Assembly: GCA_918797485.1 (NCBI GenBank)
Contig: CAKKNE010000001.1
Coordinates: 1,054,001-1,118,000 of the forward strand
Origin: Pelagomonas calceolata
Lineage: Eukaryota; Sar; Pelagophyceae; Pelagomonadales; Pelagomonadaceae
Length of the DNA: 64,000 nucleotides
Direction: 5' to 3'
Below, piece by piece: positions 19,901 to 28,756 of this stretch. A program made the position numbers and the translations under genes. Under the pieces are notes generated by a model. That model saw only the letters and a program-made list of their open reading frames with translations. It searched no databases and had not been told where the DNA came from. How positions within the stretch are numbered: position 1 is the first letter of the stretch; each line of letters begins with the position of its first letter.

Positions 19901-20022
19901 ACTATCCGGACGACGTGGCTACCCTTGCTAAATTAGCGGGGAATTCCGTGCACCGACGCGTGCTCACGATGGCGCGGCCCCACAACGCGACGCACGACGA
20001 GGGTAGCGTAATACAAATTTAG
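16995..20022 (+). CDS. IQ-motif and PDZ-like scaffold protein, four exons
   Basis: Exons 16995-17997, 18115-19192, 19285-19411 and 19501-20022 give 909 residues. The N-terminus is charged and coiled (AKQQEIQEREADEQRRQQE). ATKIKRAWRGGKGRRAMRD (about residue 180) resembles an IQ calmodulin-binding helix. A PH-like stretch follows (ITVSKDRDWLLMKQPN to LDFLFE), interrupted by intron 1. After a Lys/Glu-rich coiled coil and an acidic block, the C-terminal 110 residues look like a PDZ fold (PLGISVSEI, GLLRTGDYLVGVNDH, VLTMARP). Each splice restores an open, charged frame that the unspliced DNA loses. The role is probably signalling or cytoskeletal scaffolding. Its last 59 bases overlap the 3' end of the opposite gene. 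Confidence 0.68.
17998..18114 (+). mobile_element. Introner-like intron 1 of the IQ/PDZ gene
   Basis: 117 nt, phase 1; donor GCGGC then GTCCGAAG, acceptor GCGCGCAG. It contains GTCGCGTCGACGGCGTAATG close to its 3' end. Removal gives MRAARRKGNSEMVNDGKF. Confidence 0.7.
19193..19284 (+). mobile_element. Introner-like intron 2 of the IQ/PDZ gene
   Basis: 92 nt, phase 2; donor GGAA then GTCGG, acceptor CAACACAG then GTCGC. Inside are inverted cores ACGCCATCGACGCG and CGCGTCGACGGCGT, a terminal-repeat-like pair. GTCG is repeated across the ends. Confidence 0.72.
19412..19500 (+). mobile_element. Intron 3 of the IQ/PDZ gene
   Basis: 89 nt, phase 0; donor CGTCCC then GTCGTG, acceptor CCGCGCAG. Only phase 0 keeps the downstream exon open (AAEKERRLALGEDD). 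Donor choice is by frame, not by a strong consensus. Confidence 0.55.
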
Positions 20023-22425
20023 GCTGTAGTTTGTCTATGAGGTCATCTTTCAATGAAGATGCTTGGAGGACTGAGAGGTTGTTCACTTTCGGGGCATTCA
20101 CCAGTCGGGCGTAGGCTCCGTCGTCGTCGTCTAGGCGCTTCACTTCGCGAGCGCACGCTTCTAGTTCATGACATCGGACGTAAGACTCGTTGGAGAAGAT
20201 GTGATCTGTGGCGGGGCCCCAGTAGATTGGAACCGAACCGGCCAAAAAGGCCAATTCTAATTTCTCCGTGACGTAGCCCGCTTTATCATCGTTCTCGAAG
20301 GCCACGACGAACTTGTAGGACGCGTACTGTTCGATAGCGTCGTCGTGCCACCTTTCACTAAATCTCTTGGAGACGAAGTCGTCTCCACTATGCGAGGAGC
20401 ATCTTCCGAGAGCATGTACCGTAAGACCTTCTCTTTTAAGTAATTCCACGAAGCGTTCGCGACGCGGTCGACATCGATAATACAAGTAGGCGACGCCGCG
20501 CCTCGGAACTTTCGGTTTTGTCAGCAAAAGGTCCTCCGGTTTGTAACCAACAAGTTCGCCGAAGGCCGTCGCGGCGACCGGGAGGTACACGTAGTCGGAT
20601 GAGAACGCCGTTGCTAGGACGACGTCGAAAGTCGACGATGCTTGACTCAAATCCCAGGCCTCGCCGCAAATCAAAAGGGACAAGGGCGCCTTCGCGGCCA
20701 CACTAAAAGCTTCCCGTTGGCAGCCGTCGCTCCAGCCGTCCGCGCAGCCGCCATCGAGGCACGACGCCACGCTGATGTCCGGTGTCTCACTGGATACAAT
20801 TTGGACCGAGAACGCCTTGCCAAGCGCTCCTGATATGAGTGAAGACGCGTACTTTGATGAAGGCGAGAAGAACACGGCCATCTCTGTGGATACGACGTCC
20901 TCCGCATCATCAACATCCGTCACTAAGGACGAGAGGAAGCGGTCGTACCGCGCCGCGAATTTAGTATCAGCAAACCGCCCGTCGAAGGTGGGAACGGCCC
21001 TTTGATCAGTCAGCACCAAATACATCACCACATCCGCATAAGCTTGCGGGTCGAGCGTGTCGAGGAGGTGCGAATGAACGCCGCAGGACTCGTTCGCGCC
21101 GGACCGCATGTAGGCCAGCACCACACATCCCGCGTTGGAAGCCTCCGCGTTGGCGATCCCAAACGTCTCTCCAACAGCACGCGGCTGGAGTAAGACGTCC
21201 ACGCTTGCTAGCTGCTCCCTTAGATTATCAGAGTGGCCCCGGAACTCGACGCCCGCGTTTAGGGAGGAGGCGAGCCGCTCCAATGACGATCGTAACGGCC
21301 CGTCGCCGTACATCACGAAACGAATAAAAGGTCGGTCGTCTCTTGGCATACCGGGGAAGGGGGGCCTCGGTGCAAAACGTGGATCATTACGGACCTGCGT
21401 GTGGTGTGCGTGTACGCCATCGCCGCGACGATGCGAGGACGCCGCCTGCAAACCAGCGCCGCGATTCGAATGAAGAGACCCGGCGACCGTTCCGGTGCGA
21501 GGCGCCCGGCGTGCGCGACCACAAAAACGCCCTTCCGTCTCAAAGATTGCGGCAAGGGCGTTCCGATGGATGCGGGGTAGATCGTCGCGATCGGGAGATC
21601 TGTTTCTGTCTGAGATGCCGCGAAGTGACTTGGGGCTACAAACGCGTCCACAACATCTGTCGAAGGTGGATATAAGTTGGGCAGCTCCATGACCCGTTTT
21701 GAGCCTGGTGAAGCGTATCTCGCCGCGAGCTCCGCGAGGGCGGCGGCGTCGGGGTCGTCATACGTGTTCGCATAGACGTGGACGTCGCATTTTTTTAGTA
21801 GGGAAGCCATGCGAGGGTCGAGCTTGTCTGAAACTTGCTTCCTCAGTTCCTGATAATCGATGTTACTAAGGTCGACGTAGTGCACGGGAATGAACGCCCT
21901 TCTAAAGTCCTCGTGTAGAGTTCCGACAGTATTAGCGGGCACGAACAGTGATGCCAGCCAGCGCCGTCGATCCAACAGAGCTGCCGTCCTTAAAAAGATT
22001 AAATTTTGCGAGTGGCGCTCCAATGAATTGGTAAGCGCGCAGTACCTGAGCCTTCGTTTCAACGGGACAAGGGGCAAATCCAAGGGTTCGGCTACGTGGT
22101 TCAATGGGAGCGGTCTCGTAGGTAATTCTTCCGCAGGAATAATGTCGAAGACCACCTCCGCCCTTTCATTGCCAGCAGACGCCGCAATGACGCGGGTCCC
22201 TGGCGCCAGACCGGAGACGTCGATCACTCTATCAGTAGAACAGTGGCGCGTGGCGTCGATGAAGATGCAGACGTCCGTCGCATTCGTGTGCTGCACCGTG
22301 ATGCGGATGCTGTCTCCACTAATGATGAATTGGCTGTGGTCGTAGGCCGCCGGGCCGTCGATCTGGAGCCGCAGCTGGGCTGCCGTTCTGAGCCCTAGGA
22401 GCCAGCACAAATGGGTGTAGCGCAT
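19964..22425 (-). CDS. GT4-GT10 fusion glycosyltransferase (C-terminal alpha-1,3-fucosyltransferase-like)
   Basis: Exons 22425-21454 and 21394-19964 give 800 residues. A signal-like N-terminus (MRYTHLCWLLGLRTAAQ) leads a lumenal protein. Residues about 100-475 are a GT4/Glycos_transf_1 region: GRLAPERSPGLFIRIAAL, spliced to VRNDPRF, then FVMYGDGPLRSSLERL and QPRAVGETFGIANAEAS, the E...E motif of retaining GT-B enzymes. The C-terminal 230 residues carry the GT10 fucosyltransferase signature: YKFVVAFENDDKAGYVTEKL and then AGSVPIYWGPA. The expected role is sequential building of a fucosylated glycan in the Golgi (inference). The intron falls in the middle of the GT4 helix, so the two-exon model is well supported. 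Confidence 0.82.
21395..21453 (-). mobile_element. Short introner-like intron in the GT4-GT10 gene
   Basis: 59 nt, phase 0; donor GCGCTG then GTTTGC, acceptor CACACGCAG then GTCCGT. It contains GTCGCGGCGATGGCGTAC, the introner core in gene-sense orientation. It is the shortest intron in the window. Confidence 0.68.
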
Positions 22426-22505
22426 CGCTATCGTCTCTTATCAGTGCGCGGGTCACGCATGGTCGTGCGTGCGCGGCGTGGGGCAGCCTCGCGTTTGCCT
22501 GTTTC

Positions 22506-22527
22506 CTAGTGCTTTACTGGACGCTAG
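22506..22527 (+). promoter_or_regulatory. CTAG palindrome motif, copy 6
   Basis: CTAGTG, CTTTACTGGA, CGCTAG. It lies between the divergent GT4-GT10 gene (ATG 81 bp away) and the plastid-protein gene (192 bp away). Confidence 0.72.
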
Positions 22528-22718
22528 TTCGTGCTATCTCCACGCTCAAGCTTTTTGCTCCACCTGTAGCTAACAGTAGGTGTCCGCACGCGTTCTGCGG
22601 TTCATCGTAAGCCTGCCGGTGAACAGCTGCTCAAGACGCGCCGCCTGGACTCCACGTGGTCCTAAACCGCAGAGCGTTCTCCGACATCTAAGAGAGCAAG
22701 AGGCGCCTGCTCGCACCA

Positions 22719-23453
22719 ATGGCGATGGCCTTCGCGAGAATGGCGCGCCAGCGCCACGTCGTCGGTCCGGCGCTCCTCGCCGCTTCCACCATTGCATTCG
22801 TGCCGCGCGCGACGGTCTGCCGAGGTACTACTGATAGGTTCTTCGCGTCCCAGCAGGGCGGCTCCGAGGAAGACGACGTCGCGCGCTTGCGCCGCGAGAA
22901 TGCTGAATTGAAAAGCAAGCTCGCGCGACAAAAGGAGCCCGAGGGCGGCGGTTTTCTGGACGGCCTCGCGAAGACCTTCGGCTTCGGCAAGACGGAGGAA
23001 GAGAAGGCCCTCGAGAAGCAGAAGCAGCAGATGGACAACGCTATTGATGAAGTGTTCAAGGGCGGTGGGTTGGTAGGAGGCCTCATGGGGTCTTTAGCCA
23101 AGGGCGTCGTGGGCGCGGCCGGTAAAATGTTCGCGGAGACTCAAGGTGATATGGACTCCGTGCTACGGGCCATCGAAAACCGGCTCCGAGATCGACTGGG
23201 CGACGACGTGCAGTGCGCGATGCCCATGCAGCAGATGTACTCGTCCTCTTCTATAAATGGGAACGTCGTCAAGCAGGTGCAGCTCGTAACACAAGCACAG
23301 GGGTCGCGCGGCAGTGGCGTCGTGCGCGCGACGGCCTCGATCGACGGCGCGGGCAACGTTTCTATAAATTCCCTCGACGTCGACGGGAGCAGCGTCGCCG
23401 GGTCCGTGCGCGGCTCTAGTGGAGGCAAGAACGATGTGATCATCGATGTGTGA
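22719..23453 (+). CDS. Plastid-targeted protein of unknown function
   Basis: 244 residues. The N-terminus has a hydrophobic signal segment and then ASTIAFVPRATVCRG, which matches the ASAFAP-type bipartite presequence of algae with secondary red plastids (cleavage before F). Next comes a short coiled coil (VARLRRENAELKSKLARQKE), then a Gly-rich FGFGKTEEEKALEKQKQQMD and a Gly/Ala hydrophobic helix (GGGLVGGLMGSLAKGVVGAAG). The C-terminal 90 residues are beta-rich and polar (QVQLVTQAQGSRGSGVVRATA) and rich in Ser/Gly. No catalytic motif is seen. The likely place is the plastid stroma or thylakoid; function unknown. A second ATG two codons on is equally possible. Confidence 0.65.
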   Translation: MAMAFARMARQRHVVGPALLAASTIAFVPRATVCRGTTDRFFASQQGGSEEDDVARLRRENAELKSKLARQKEPEGGGFLDGLAKTFGFGKTEEEKALEKQKQQMDNAIDEVFKGGGLVGGLMGSLAKGVVGAAGKMFAETQGDMDSVLRAIENRLRDRLGDDVQCAMPMQQMYSSSSINGNVVKQVQLVTQAQGSRGSGVVRATASIDGAGNVSINSLDVDGSSVAGSVRGSSGGKNDVIIDV

Positions 23454-23552
23454 TAGCTCGGGGGCGTAAACCTTTGGGCCATAGGTTTTCTGTTGCGGTG
23501 CGAGGACTAGTTGGCGAGGCGCCTAGAGGGGGAAGCCACCCGCGTTTTTTTG

Positions 23553-23574
23553 CTAGTGTCTTACAGGACGCTAG
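23553..23574 (+). promoter_or_regulatory. CTAG palindrome motif, copy 7
   Basis: CTAGTG, TCTTACAGGA, CGCTAG, preceded by T7G. It lies 187 bp before the UBE2Q-like gene and after the 3' end of the plastid-protein gene, so it is tied to one promoter only. Confidence 0.75.
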
Positions 23575-23760
23575 CTAGCTCGGTCTCCGGGATTTTGCGG
23601 CTGCTGCGGTCCCCTGCGGCTTATTTTAAAAACAGAGAAGGCCAGCGGACTGCCGGCAGCGCGCCGGCTGCACAGCGCAGTGACCGGTGTACGTAACGGT
23701 GCTCTGTACAGATTAGCCCCTGAGGCCACCAAGTGACTCGAGCGCCCACGCCGCGCGACC

Positions 23761-24876
23761 ATGGCTGAGGTAAAACCGCCCAGACCGCGCAACGTCCTGG
23801 TCGCCGAGTTCCCCGGCCTCTCGAAGGACGACGCGAGCCAGGCACTACGGGACGCCGGCGGCGACCTCAATAAAGCAAGGAAGCTCATAAAAAAGCGCCG
23901 CGGCGGCGACGTGTCCGATTCCGACGACGACGTTGTTATTGGAGACACGATCGCGTCCGACGCGGCCCTCGCGCGGCAGCTCCAGGCTGAGTTAAACGGC
24001 GAGGGCCGCCCGGCGCCGAAGCGCGGGCGCGACCCCTTCGCCCAGGACCTGACGGCGGACTCCGACGACGAGCCGGCCGCGAAGAAGGCCAAGGCGCCCC
24101 CGTGGCAAGGGAAGCGCGGCACGGCGCGGATGTTCGCTGAAATGAGCGCTCTACGGAAGTGGAAGGGCTCGCCGCGCGTCTTTGATATCGAGATGGTTCA
24201 AGATAGAGCGGACAAGTGGCGCTTTTCCGTAAATGGTTTTGATAATGACTGTTCGGCGGGGCGGAATTTAAATTCGGATTTGCGGAAATTGCGGGGCCAG
24301 TCCTGCATCAAGATGGAGATCACGTTCCCGTCCGACTACCCGACGCGGCCCTTCTTTCTGAGATGCGTCTCGCCGCGCTTCTGCTGGTACACGGGCCACG
24401 TGACGGCCGGCGGCGCGATCTGCATCGAGGCGTTAACCACAGAAGGGACGCCGGGCTCCTGGCAGCCGGACATCTGCGTCGAATCGGTGCTCAATACGGT
24501 GTTCATCTGTGTGGAAATCAACCAATGTCGCGTCGATGGCGTGGAGGTCGACGCGGCGATTCAGGTCGAACGCGCCGTAAATTCGATTTCCACACAGGTG
24601 TTCATGAACTTTCTGGACACGACGTCCGAGATCATCCGCACGGCGTAGCGTGCGGTGTCCCGAAACGACGCCGAGGCGTCACATCGATGGCGTCGGTGCC
24701 ACCGTTTCACTCACCACTCGATATCACACAGGACGGGACCGGGCGGGCGCTCGGGGCCCCTGCGCGTCGACCTGCGGGGCCAGTTCCACCCCTCGCCGCT
24801 CCAGGAGTACACCGAGCACGAGGCGCGGTCCGCGTTCAGCCGGATGCTGTCCCACCACCGGGCGAACGGCTGGTGA
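23761..24876 (+). CDS. UBE2Q-like ubiquitin-conjugating enzyme with UBA-like N-terminus, three exons
   Basis: Exons 23761-24498, 24598-24644 and 24732-24876 give about 309 residues. Residues 10-42 (FPGLSKDDASQALRDAGGDL) look like a UBA/CUE fold, and SDAALARQLQAEL is a UIM-like helix. The UBC fold runs from about residue 140: ITFPSDYPTRPFFLRCVSPR, then TGHVTAGGAICIEALT with the catalytic cysteine, as in UBE2Q (GxxCMExLT). The spliced tail, ESVLNTVFMNFLDTTSE and later YTEHEARSAFSRMLSHH to a final GW, matches the UBE2Q C-terminal helix ending in xGW. The unspliced frame stops before this helix, so both introns are needed. It would transfer ubiquitin from E1 to substrates or an E3; the UBA and UIM parts suggest that it also reads ubiquitin. 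Confidence 0.87.
24499..24597 (+). mobile_element. Introner with intact inverted repeats and target duplication
   Basis: 99-nt phase-0 intron. The element (24507-24597) has perfect 13-bp terminal inverted repeats, CTGTGTGGAAATC and GATTTCCACACAG. GTGTTCAT is present on both sides (24499-24506, 24598-24605). The left copy supplies the GT donor and the right repeat supplies the AG acceptor. The core GTCGCGTCGATGGCGT is inside. Confidence 0.9.
24645..24731 (+). mobile_element. Introner-like intron 2 of the UBE2Q-like gene
   Basis: 87 nt, phase 2; donor ACGGC then GTAGCG, acceptor ATCACACAG. The core ACATCGATGGCGTCGG is inside. The in-frame stop that would end the protein early lies within it. 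Confidence 0.78.
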
Positions 24877-24887
24877 GTAAGTGTACA

Positions 24888-26259
24888 CTAACTCACAATT
24901 AATTCGCGATCCCCATAGCCTGCAAACGCCTTCTGCGCGTCGTAGACGGCCTTCAGGCGGCCGTAGACTTGTTCGTGGAGGCGCTCGACGTCGGCGGCCG
25001 ACGGCGACGCGGTCTTCGTCGTTCGGACGGGCGCGACGCAGACCGAGAGCGCGACGCGGCGAGGAATAGGCAGGAACCAGCGTCCGTAGAAGCCCATGAC
25101 GCCCGCACGCATCTTCCGCGACAGCGTCTCCATGAGGCCCCACGGGTCCTGGACGACCGTCAGCAGGTCGCTGGTGCCGAAGAAGAACGCGGCGTGGACC
25201 TGCGCGCCCTCCGCGAGACACAACCGCATGAGGCCGCGCCGCTGGCCGATGACCAATTCGTCGACGCCCGGCCGGCTCCGGAACGCCCCAAGGATGCCGT
25301 CGGGCGGAATGCCCAGGACGCCGCCGCGCCGCGCGCCCCCTTGAGAAGAAGGGGCACACCGCTCGCGCAGCGCTCTGACGATGGACCGCTTGCCGGCGCT
25401 GACGACCCAGATGAGGGAGTGCATATACCTCAGACCCGGGACGCGCTTCACGACGTCGGCGGCGCCGGTGTACCTGTGCGTGTATCGCGTCGATGGCGTG
25501 TCCTGTAGACAAGACGCCATCGACGCGGCCCCAGCAACCAAAGGACGCCGCGCGCTACTGCCAGATGCCACAGCCCCACCGACAATAACAGCACCACACA
25601 ATCGCACCGTACGGAAACACGCCGTGCGGGCACGCGAGGTAGACCGTCGGCAGGAACTCCGCGAGGCGCTCGGGCTCGTCGACGGCCGGCGTAAAGCCCG
25701 CGGCGGCGAGGGGATCGTCGCGGTCCACAAACAGTTCGAGCGAGAAATAGCGGCCCAGCGCCCGCGCCAGCGGGCTACAGCGCGCCGCGAGGGAGCCCGC
25801 TTCCGGCAGCGGATGGAACGCCAGAATCAATGCGACGGCGACGACGCCGAGGCGCTGCGTCGTCCCGCCGGCGACGGCCGCCCAGACTGCTGCTGCGCCT
25901 AATGCAAACGGCAGCACGAGAGTGGTCGCAAAAAAAGCTAAAGCAAGCAACTCGTCGCGCAGCGACAGCGGGCAGGGCCGCCGCGGCGCATTCAAGCGCT
26001 GCGCCGGGCTCGTGACAGCTTTGATGGCCCGCCACTGCGCGTCGAGTTCCAGCGCGAAGAAGTCGTCGGGGAGCTGCCAGAGGCGGATGACGTCGACGTT
26101 ACTCGTCGTCATCTGCACTGCTCTGCGAGCTGTACGAGCTCTAGGAGGTGTGGCTGTACGCTCCAAATCGTTCGTTGGCGCGGGTGCCGGTGCTTCAGGC
26201 TGCCGGCCTGATATAGGAATAATTCGGTGAAGTGCAATTGCGCTTGAATCGTCGCCCAT
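24888..26259 (-). CDS. DGAT2-family acyltransferase, two exons
   Basis: Exons 26259-25559 and 25473-24888 join in phase 2 to give 428 residues. The ATG at 26259 is the first in frame; the open frame above it begins with TTG and runs through a promoter motif. Hydrophobic helices (LALAFFATTLVLPFALGAAA, then VVAVALILAF) precede YLACPHGVFPYGA, the PHG active-site motif of DGAT2/MGAT enzymes. After splicing, GVLGIPPDGILGAFRSRPGV and GQRRGLMRLCLAEGAQV correspond to the family's 'GG..E.l...pg...l..r.GFv.lAl..Ga.lvP' block. The enzyme is expected to acylate diacylglycerol (or monoacylglycerol or a wax alcohol) at the ER to make storage lipid. Conservation around the second block is loose, so the acceptor is open. 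Its stop is 11 bp from the convergent UBE2Q-like gene. Confidence 0.8.
25474..25558 (-). mobile_element. Introner-like intron in the DGAT2-like gene
   Basis: 85 nt, phase 2; donor GGCA then GTAGCG, acceptor CGCACAG then GTACAC. Internal inverted cores CCGCGTCGATGGCGT and ACGCCATCGACGCG can form a hairpin. Confidence 0.72.
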
Positions 26260-26300
26260 TAGCAGCTGTTTGGGCCCGCAAAGCCCGGAGCCAAGCCGAG

Positions 26301-26321
26301 CTAGCGGCCCTAACACACTAG
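26301..26321 (-). promoter_or_regulatory. CTAG palindrome motif, copy 8
   Basis: Minus reading CTAGTG, TGTTAGGGC, CGCTAG with the CAAG extension. It lies between the divergent DGAT2-like gene (42 bp) and the oxygenase gene (251 bp). Confidence 0.7.
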
Positions 26322-26478
26322 CAAGCCATGCCAAAAAAATCGTGAGGCCTCTGCGGATACGCAGCGAACCACTGGAGGGGTCGACAGCGCTGCCAGCATA
26401 TCTGTCGCAGCCGCAGCGCCTACTCCAGCTGCCGTTCCTGGTGACAGGCCGGGAGAGCCCAGCTGATACGCAGAGAGC

Positions 26479-26547
26479 GTGGCCTGGCCCGGAGCGCCCG
26501 GCGCCCCAGACGCCATCGACGCGACGCGGTTGCGTTCACGGCCACAG
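26479..26547 (+). mobile_element. Possible 5'-UTR introner of the oxygenase gene
   Basis: A 69-nt GT...AG interval holding ACGCCATCGACGCGACGCGG, the introner core in reverse orientation. It ends 24 bp before the ATG at 26572, so it would not change the protein. No conserved coding sequence is available to confirm splicing. Confidence 0.4.
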
Positions 26548-26571
26548 CTGGACTGCCGCCCCTTCGTGACG

Positions 26572-28176
26572 ATGAGACCCAGCGCGCTATTCTGCTGGGC
26601 GCTCGCCGCATCCACAGCAGCGGCCGGCGTCCTCCCTTTACCGTATCAATTGGGCGAGCACGTCGACCTGCGAGCCGACGCGGTCGGCTTTACGGGTGGG
26701 TGGGGCAGCGTGCCCGAGAAGGAGCGGTTAAAACTGCGCCAGAAGGCCGGTTATACGTGGACTTTTCCGAATGAACCGGAAGGCTATAAAAAGAGACAAG
26801 AACAGCGCTGGGTCGAGATCCAGGCGCTCGATCATTATCAGGAGCGCCTCGACAACTTCGTGCAATACACACAAGTACGAACAGTACCTAATTATACCCA
26901 AAACGGCTTCGATGTGGTCGATATTCCCCACGATCTGTGGCAGAGGATGCGGGATCGGCTGCACGAGCAATTACCTAAAGCGCGGACTGAAAGTGAGGTC
27001 CAGGGTATCTATGGTAGTGAGAGGCCTCGCATGGTCGGCCACGGGGAAGGAAGGAATCTGTTGAGTGAATTGCAGCCCATCCTGGAGAAATGGGTGCCCG
27101 ACATCGAAACGGGTCTGCAGCCGGTAACCGCGTACGGTATGCGCGCTTATGGTCGCGGGGCGTCGCTCGGCTTCCACACGGACAGAGTGGACACGCACGT
27201 CATCTCGGCGATCGTGCACGTGGACCACAAGTACGACGACGACGCGGAGCCGTGGCCGATCGAGATCGAGGGCCATGATGGCTTAAGGCACTCGGTGGAC
27301 CTGAAGCCGGGCCAGATGCTGTTGTACGAGTCGGCGAAGTGTCCTCATGGTCGGAGTACGGCCCTAAAAGGCGACTGGTACGCGTCGGTGTTTGTCCACT
27401 ACAAGCCCAAGGACATGGCGACCTACTGGCCCTACCAGCAGAAGGACGTGTGGCTGGCGGTGCCGCCGGGCTGGGACTCGAAGCCTTTGATGGATGACGG
27501 CACGCCCGGCGAGCGCTGGGCCGGCGCGTTTCTGACGCACGATTCCGTGGTCGTCCAGGGCATGGCCGACCGGTTAGCTACTTCGTCAAAGAAGGGCCTG
27601 CCGGACAAGGTCAAAAGAAATCTAGCCGCAGCACATCCGGCCCCCGCACCCAACAACCACAAACGCATGCGGCACGAGTCGCGCATCGACCCGGAGCTGC
27701 TCAAGAAGGCGCATGAAGCGGCCTTGGCCGCTGGTGAAGAACCCGTGAAACGGCAGGGGCCGTCCCTCTCGCAAGTCGCGCCCAAGGACATCCCCAAGGA
27801 GCACACGGGCGAGGACCTTGATGATGATGATGATGGTGATGATGCGGAAGAAGCGAAGGCGGCGCTGAAGCGGCCCGAAGGGCGGACGCTCAAGAAGTCG
27901 GCGCGGCGGGACCGCGTCGTCCCGGCGCGGCGGCGCGGCCGCCGGCGCGACGACGACGACGACGCCGCGCCGCGCCCCAAAAAAGCGGAGGAGGACGACG
28001 ACGAGGTCGAGGTCGTCGTCGGCGGCTCTTTACTGCTGATGGGCTTCGGCTGGTGGTTTGGTGGGATTTCATTGGTGTCTCTCACGCTGTGTCTCCGCCG
28101 GGCCGTCGTGACACGGGGCCGGTCCCTCGACCCGCGGCGCCTCGGGCGCAAGGAGAAGGCGGACCTGCCGATCTGA
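26572..28176 (+). CDS. Secretory 2-oxoglutarate/Fe(II) oxygenase (prolyl 4-hydroxylase-like)
   Basis: 534 residues. MRPSALFCWALAASTAAAG is a signal peptide; this ATG is preferred because the frame above it overlaps a probable introner. The catalytic core lies at about residues 175-285: AYGMRAYGRGASLGFHTDRV gives the first His and Asp of the HxD...H iron triad, and CPHGRSTALKGDWYASVFVH gives the distal His and the basic residue that binds 2-oxoglutarate. The fold resembles P4H-type enzymes, which hydroxylate proline in secreted proteins. The C-terminal 180 residues are Lys/Arg/Asp-rich, with poly-Asp runs, and end in a hydrophobic helix (LLLMGFGWWFGGISLVSLTL) that may anchor the enzyme. The substrate is unknown. 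Confidence 0.8.
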   Translation: MRPSALFCWALAASTAAAGVLPLPYQLGEHVDLRADAVGFTGGWGSVPEKERLKLRQKAGYTWTFPNEPEGYKKRQEQRWVEIQALDHYQERLDNFVQYTQVRTVPNYTQNGFDVVDIPHDLWQRMRDRLHEQLPKARTESEVQGIYGSERPRMVGHGEGRNLLSELQPILEKWVPDIETGLQPVTAYGMRAYGRGASLGFHTDRVDTHVISAIVHVDHKYDDDAEPWPIEIEGHDGLRHSVDLKPGQMLLYESAKCPHGRSTALKGDWYASVFVHYKPKDMATYWPYQQKDVWLAVPPGWDSKPLMDDGTPGERWAGAFLTHDSVVVQGMADRLATSSKKGLPDKVKRNLAAAHPAPAPNNHKRMRHESRIDPELLKKAHEAALAAGEEPVKRQGPSLSQVAPKDIPKEHTGEDLDDDDDGDDAEEAKAALKRPEGRTLKKSARRDRVVPARRRGRRRDDDDDAAPRPKKAEEDDDEVEVVVGGSLLLMGFGWWFGGISLVSLTLCLRRAVVTRGRSLDPRRLGRKEKADLPI

Positions 28177-28504
28177 TATCGTCTGTGTAAGAATCGTATT
28201 GAAGCTCTTTGTTGCGACGATGGCGTACTCCGTGGCTTCGGCACAGGACCGCTCCCGGGAATCAAAACGGGTTTTCCAGCTATAGATCTGGCGCTCGTTC
28301 GCGTGCCGAGAGCGTCTGCGCGTTTGCGTGAGGTGGAAGTGTCGATCAATATAGCGTCGTTGCCCTGGCTCGCGTCGTGCGGCGCCGTTTCTTACTAACC
28401 TGGACTTGGCCTGATCCTGCCTCGGCGCCTGGTCAAGCTGCGGGGAGAATCGCGACGCCCGCGCGAGAGCAGCCTGCGGGAACATCGCGGACGCCCCGTA
28501 GTAG

Positions 28505-28756
28505 CGACGACTGTACTCGGCCCTTTCTGGCCGTCGGGCGCGCGAGAAGGCGGAGCTCGACGCCGAGCTCGCGTGTCTCAAAGACGAGAACGCTAAGCTC
28601 AGGGAAGCTTCGGGGGCCGCCGACAAACCCGAGGCGGCCGCGCGAACCGTGACGCCCGGCGCTCCCGTGGTTGACTGCGACGAGGCGGCCTCCGAGCTCG
28701 AGGCCTACGCCGGATCTATGCCCTCCCCCCCAACACGGGGTGGCGGCGGGCCGTAG
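28505..28756 (+). pseudogene. Orphan coiled-coil coding segment, remnant or unplaced exon
   Basis: An 83-codon frame without an ATG near its start reads REKAELDAELACLKDENAKL and continues with an Ala/Pro/Glu-rich tail to a stop. The coiled-coil heptads and codon pattern look real. Two in-frame TAG codons lie directly upstream, ending in AG, so this could be the last exon of a gene whose first exon I cannot find, or a gene fragment. It sits in an otherwise empty 980-bp gap (28177-29156). Confidence 0.4.

Noticed and set aside
26260-26334. Longer N-terminus for the DGAT2-like protein
   Set aside because: The frame opens with TTG, and the segment contains promoter motif copy 8.
28069-28626. 185-codon minus-strand frame after the oxygenase gene
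   Set aside because: It overlaps the oxygenase 3' coding end, has no recognisable domain, and its Ser/Arg-rich composition matches chance frames.
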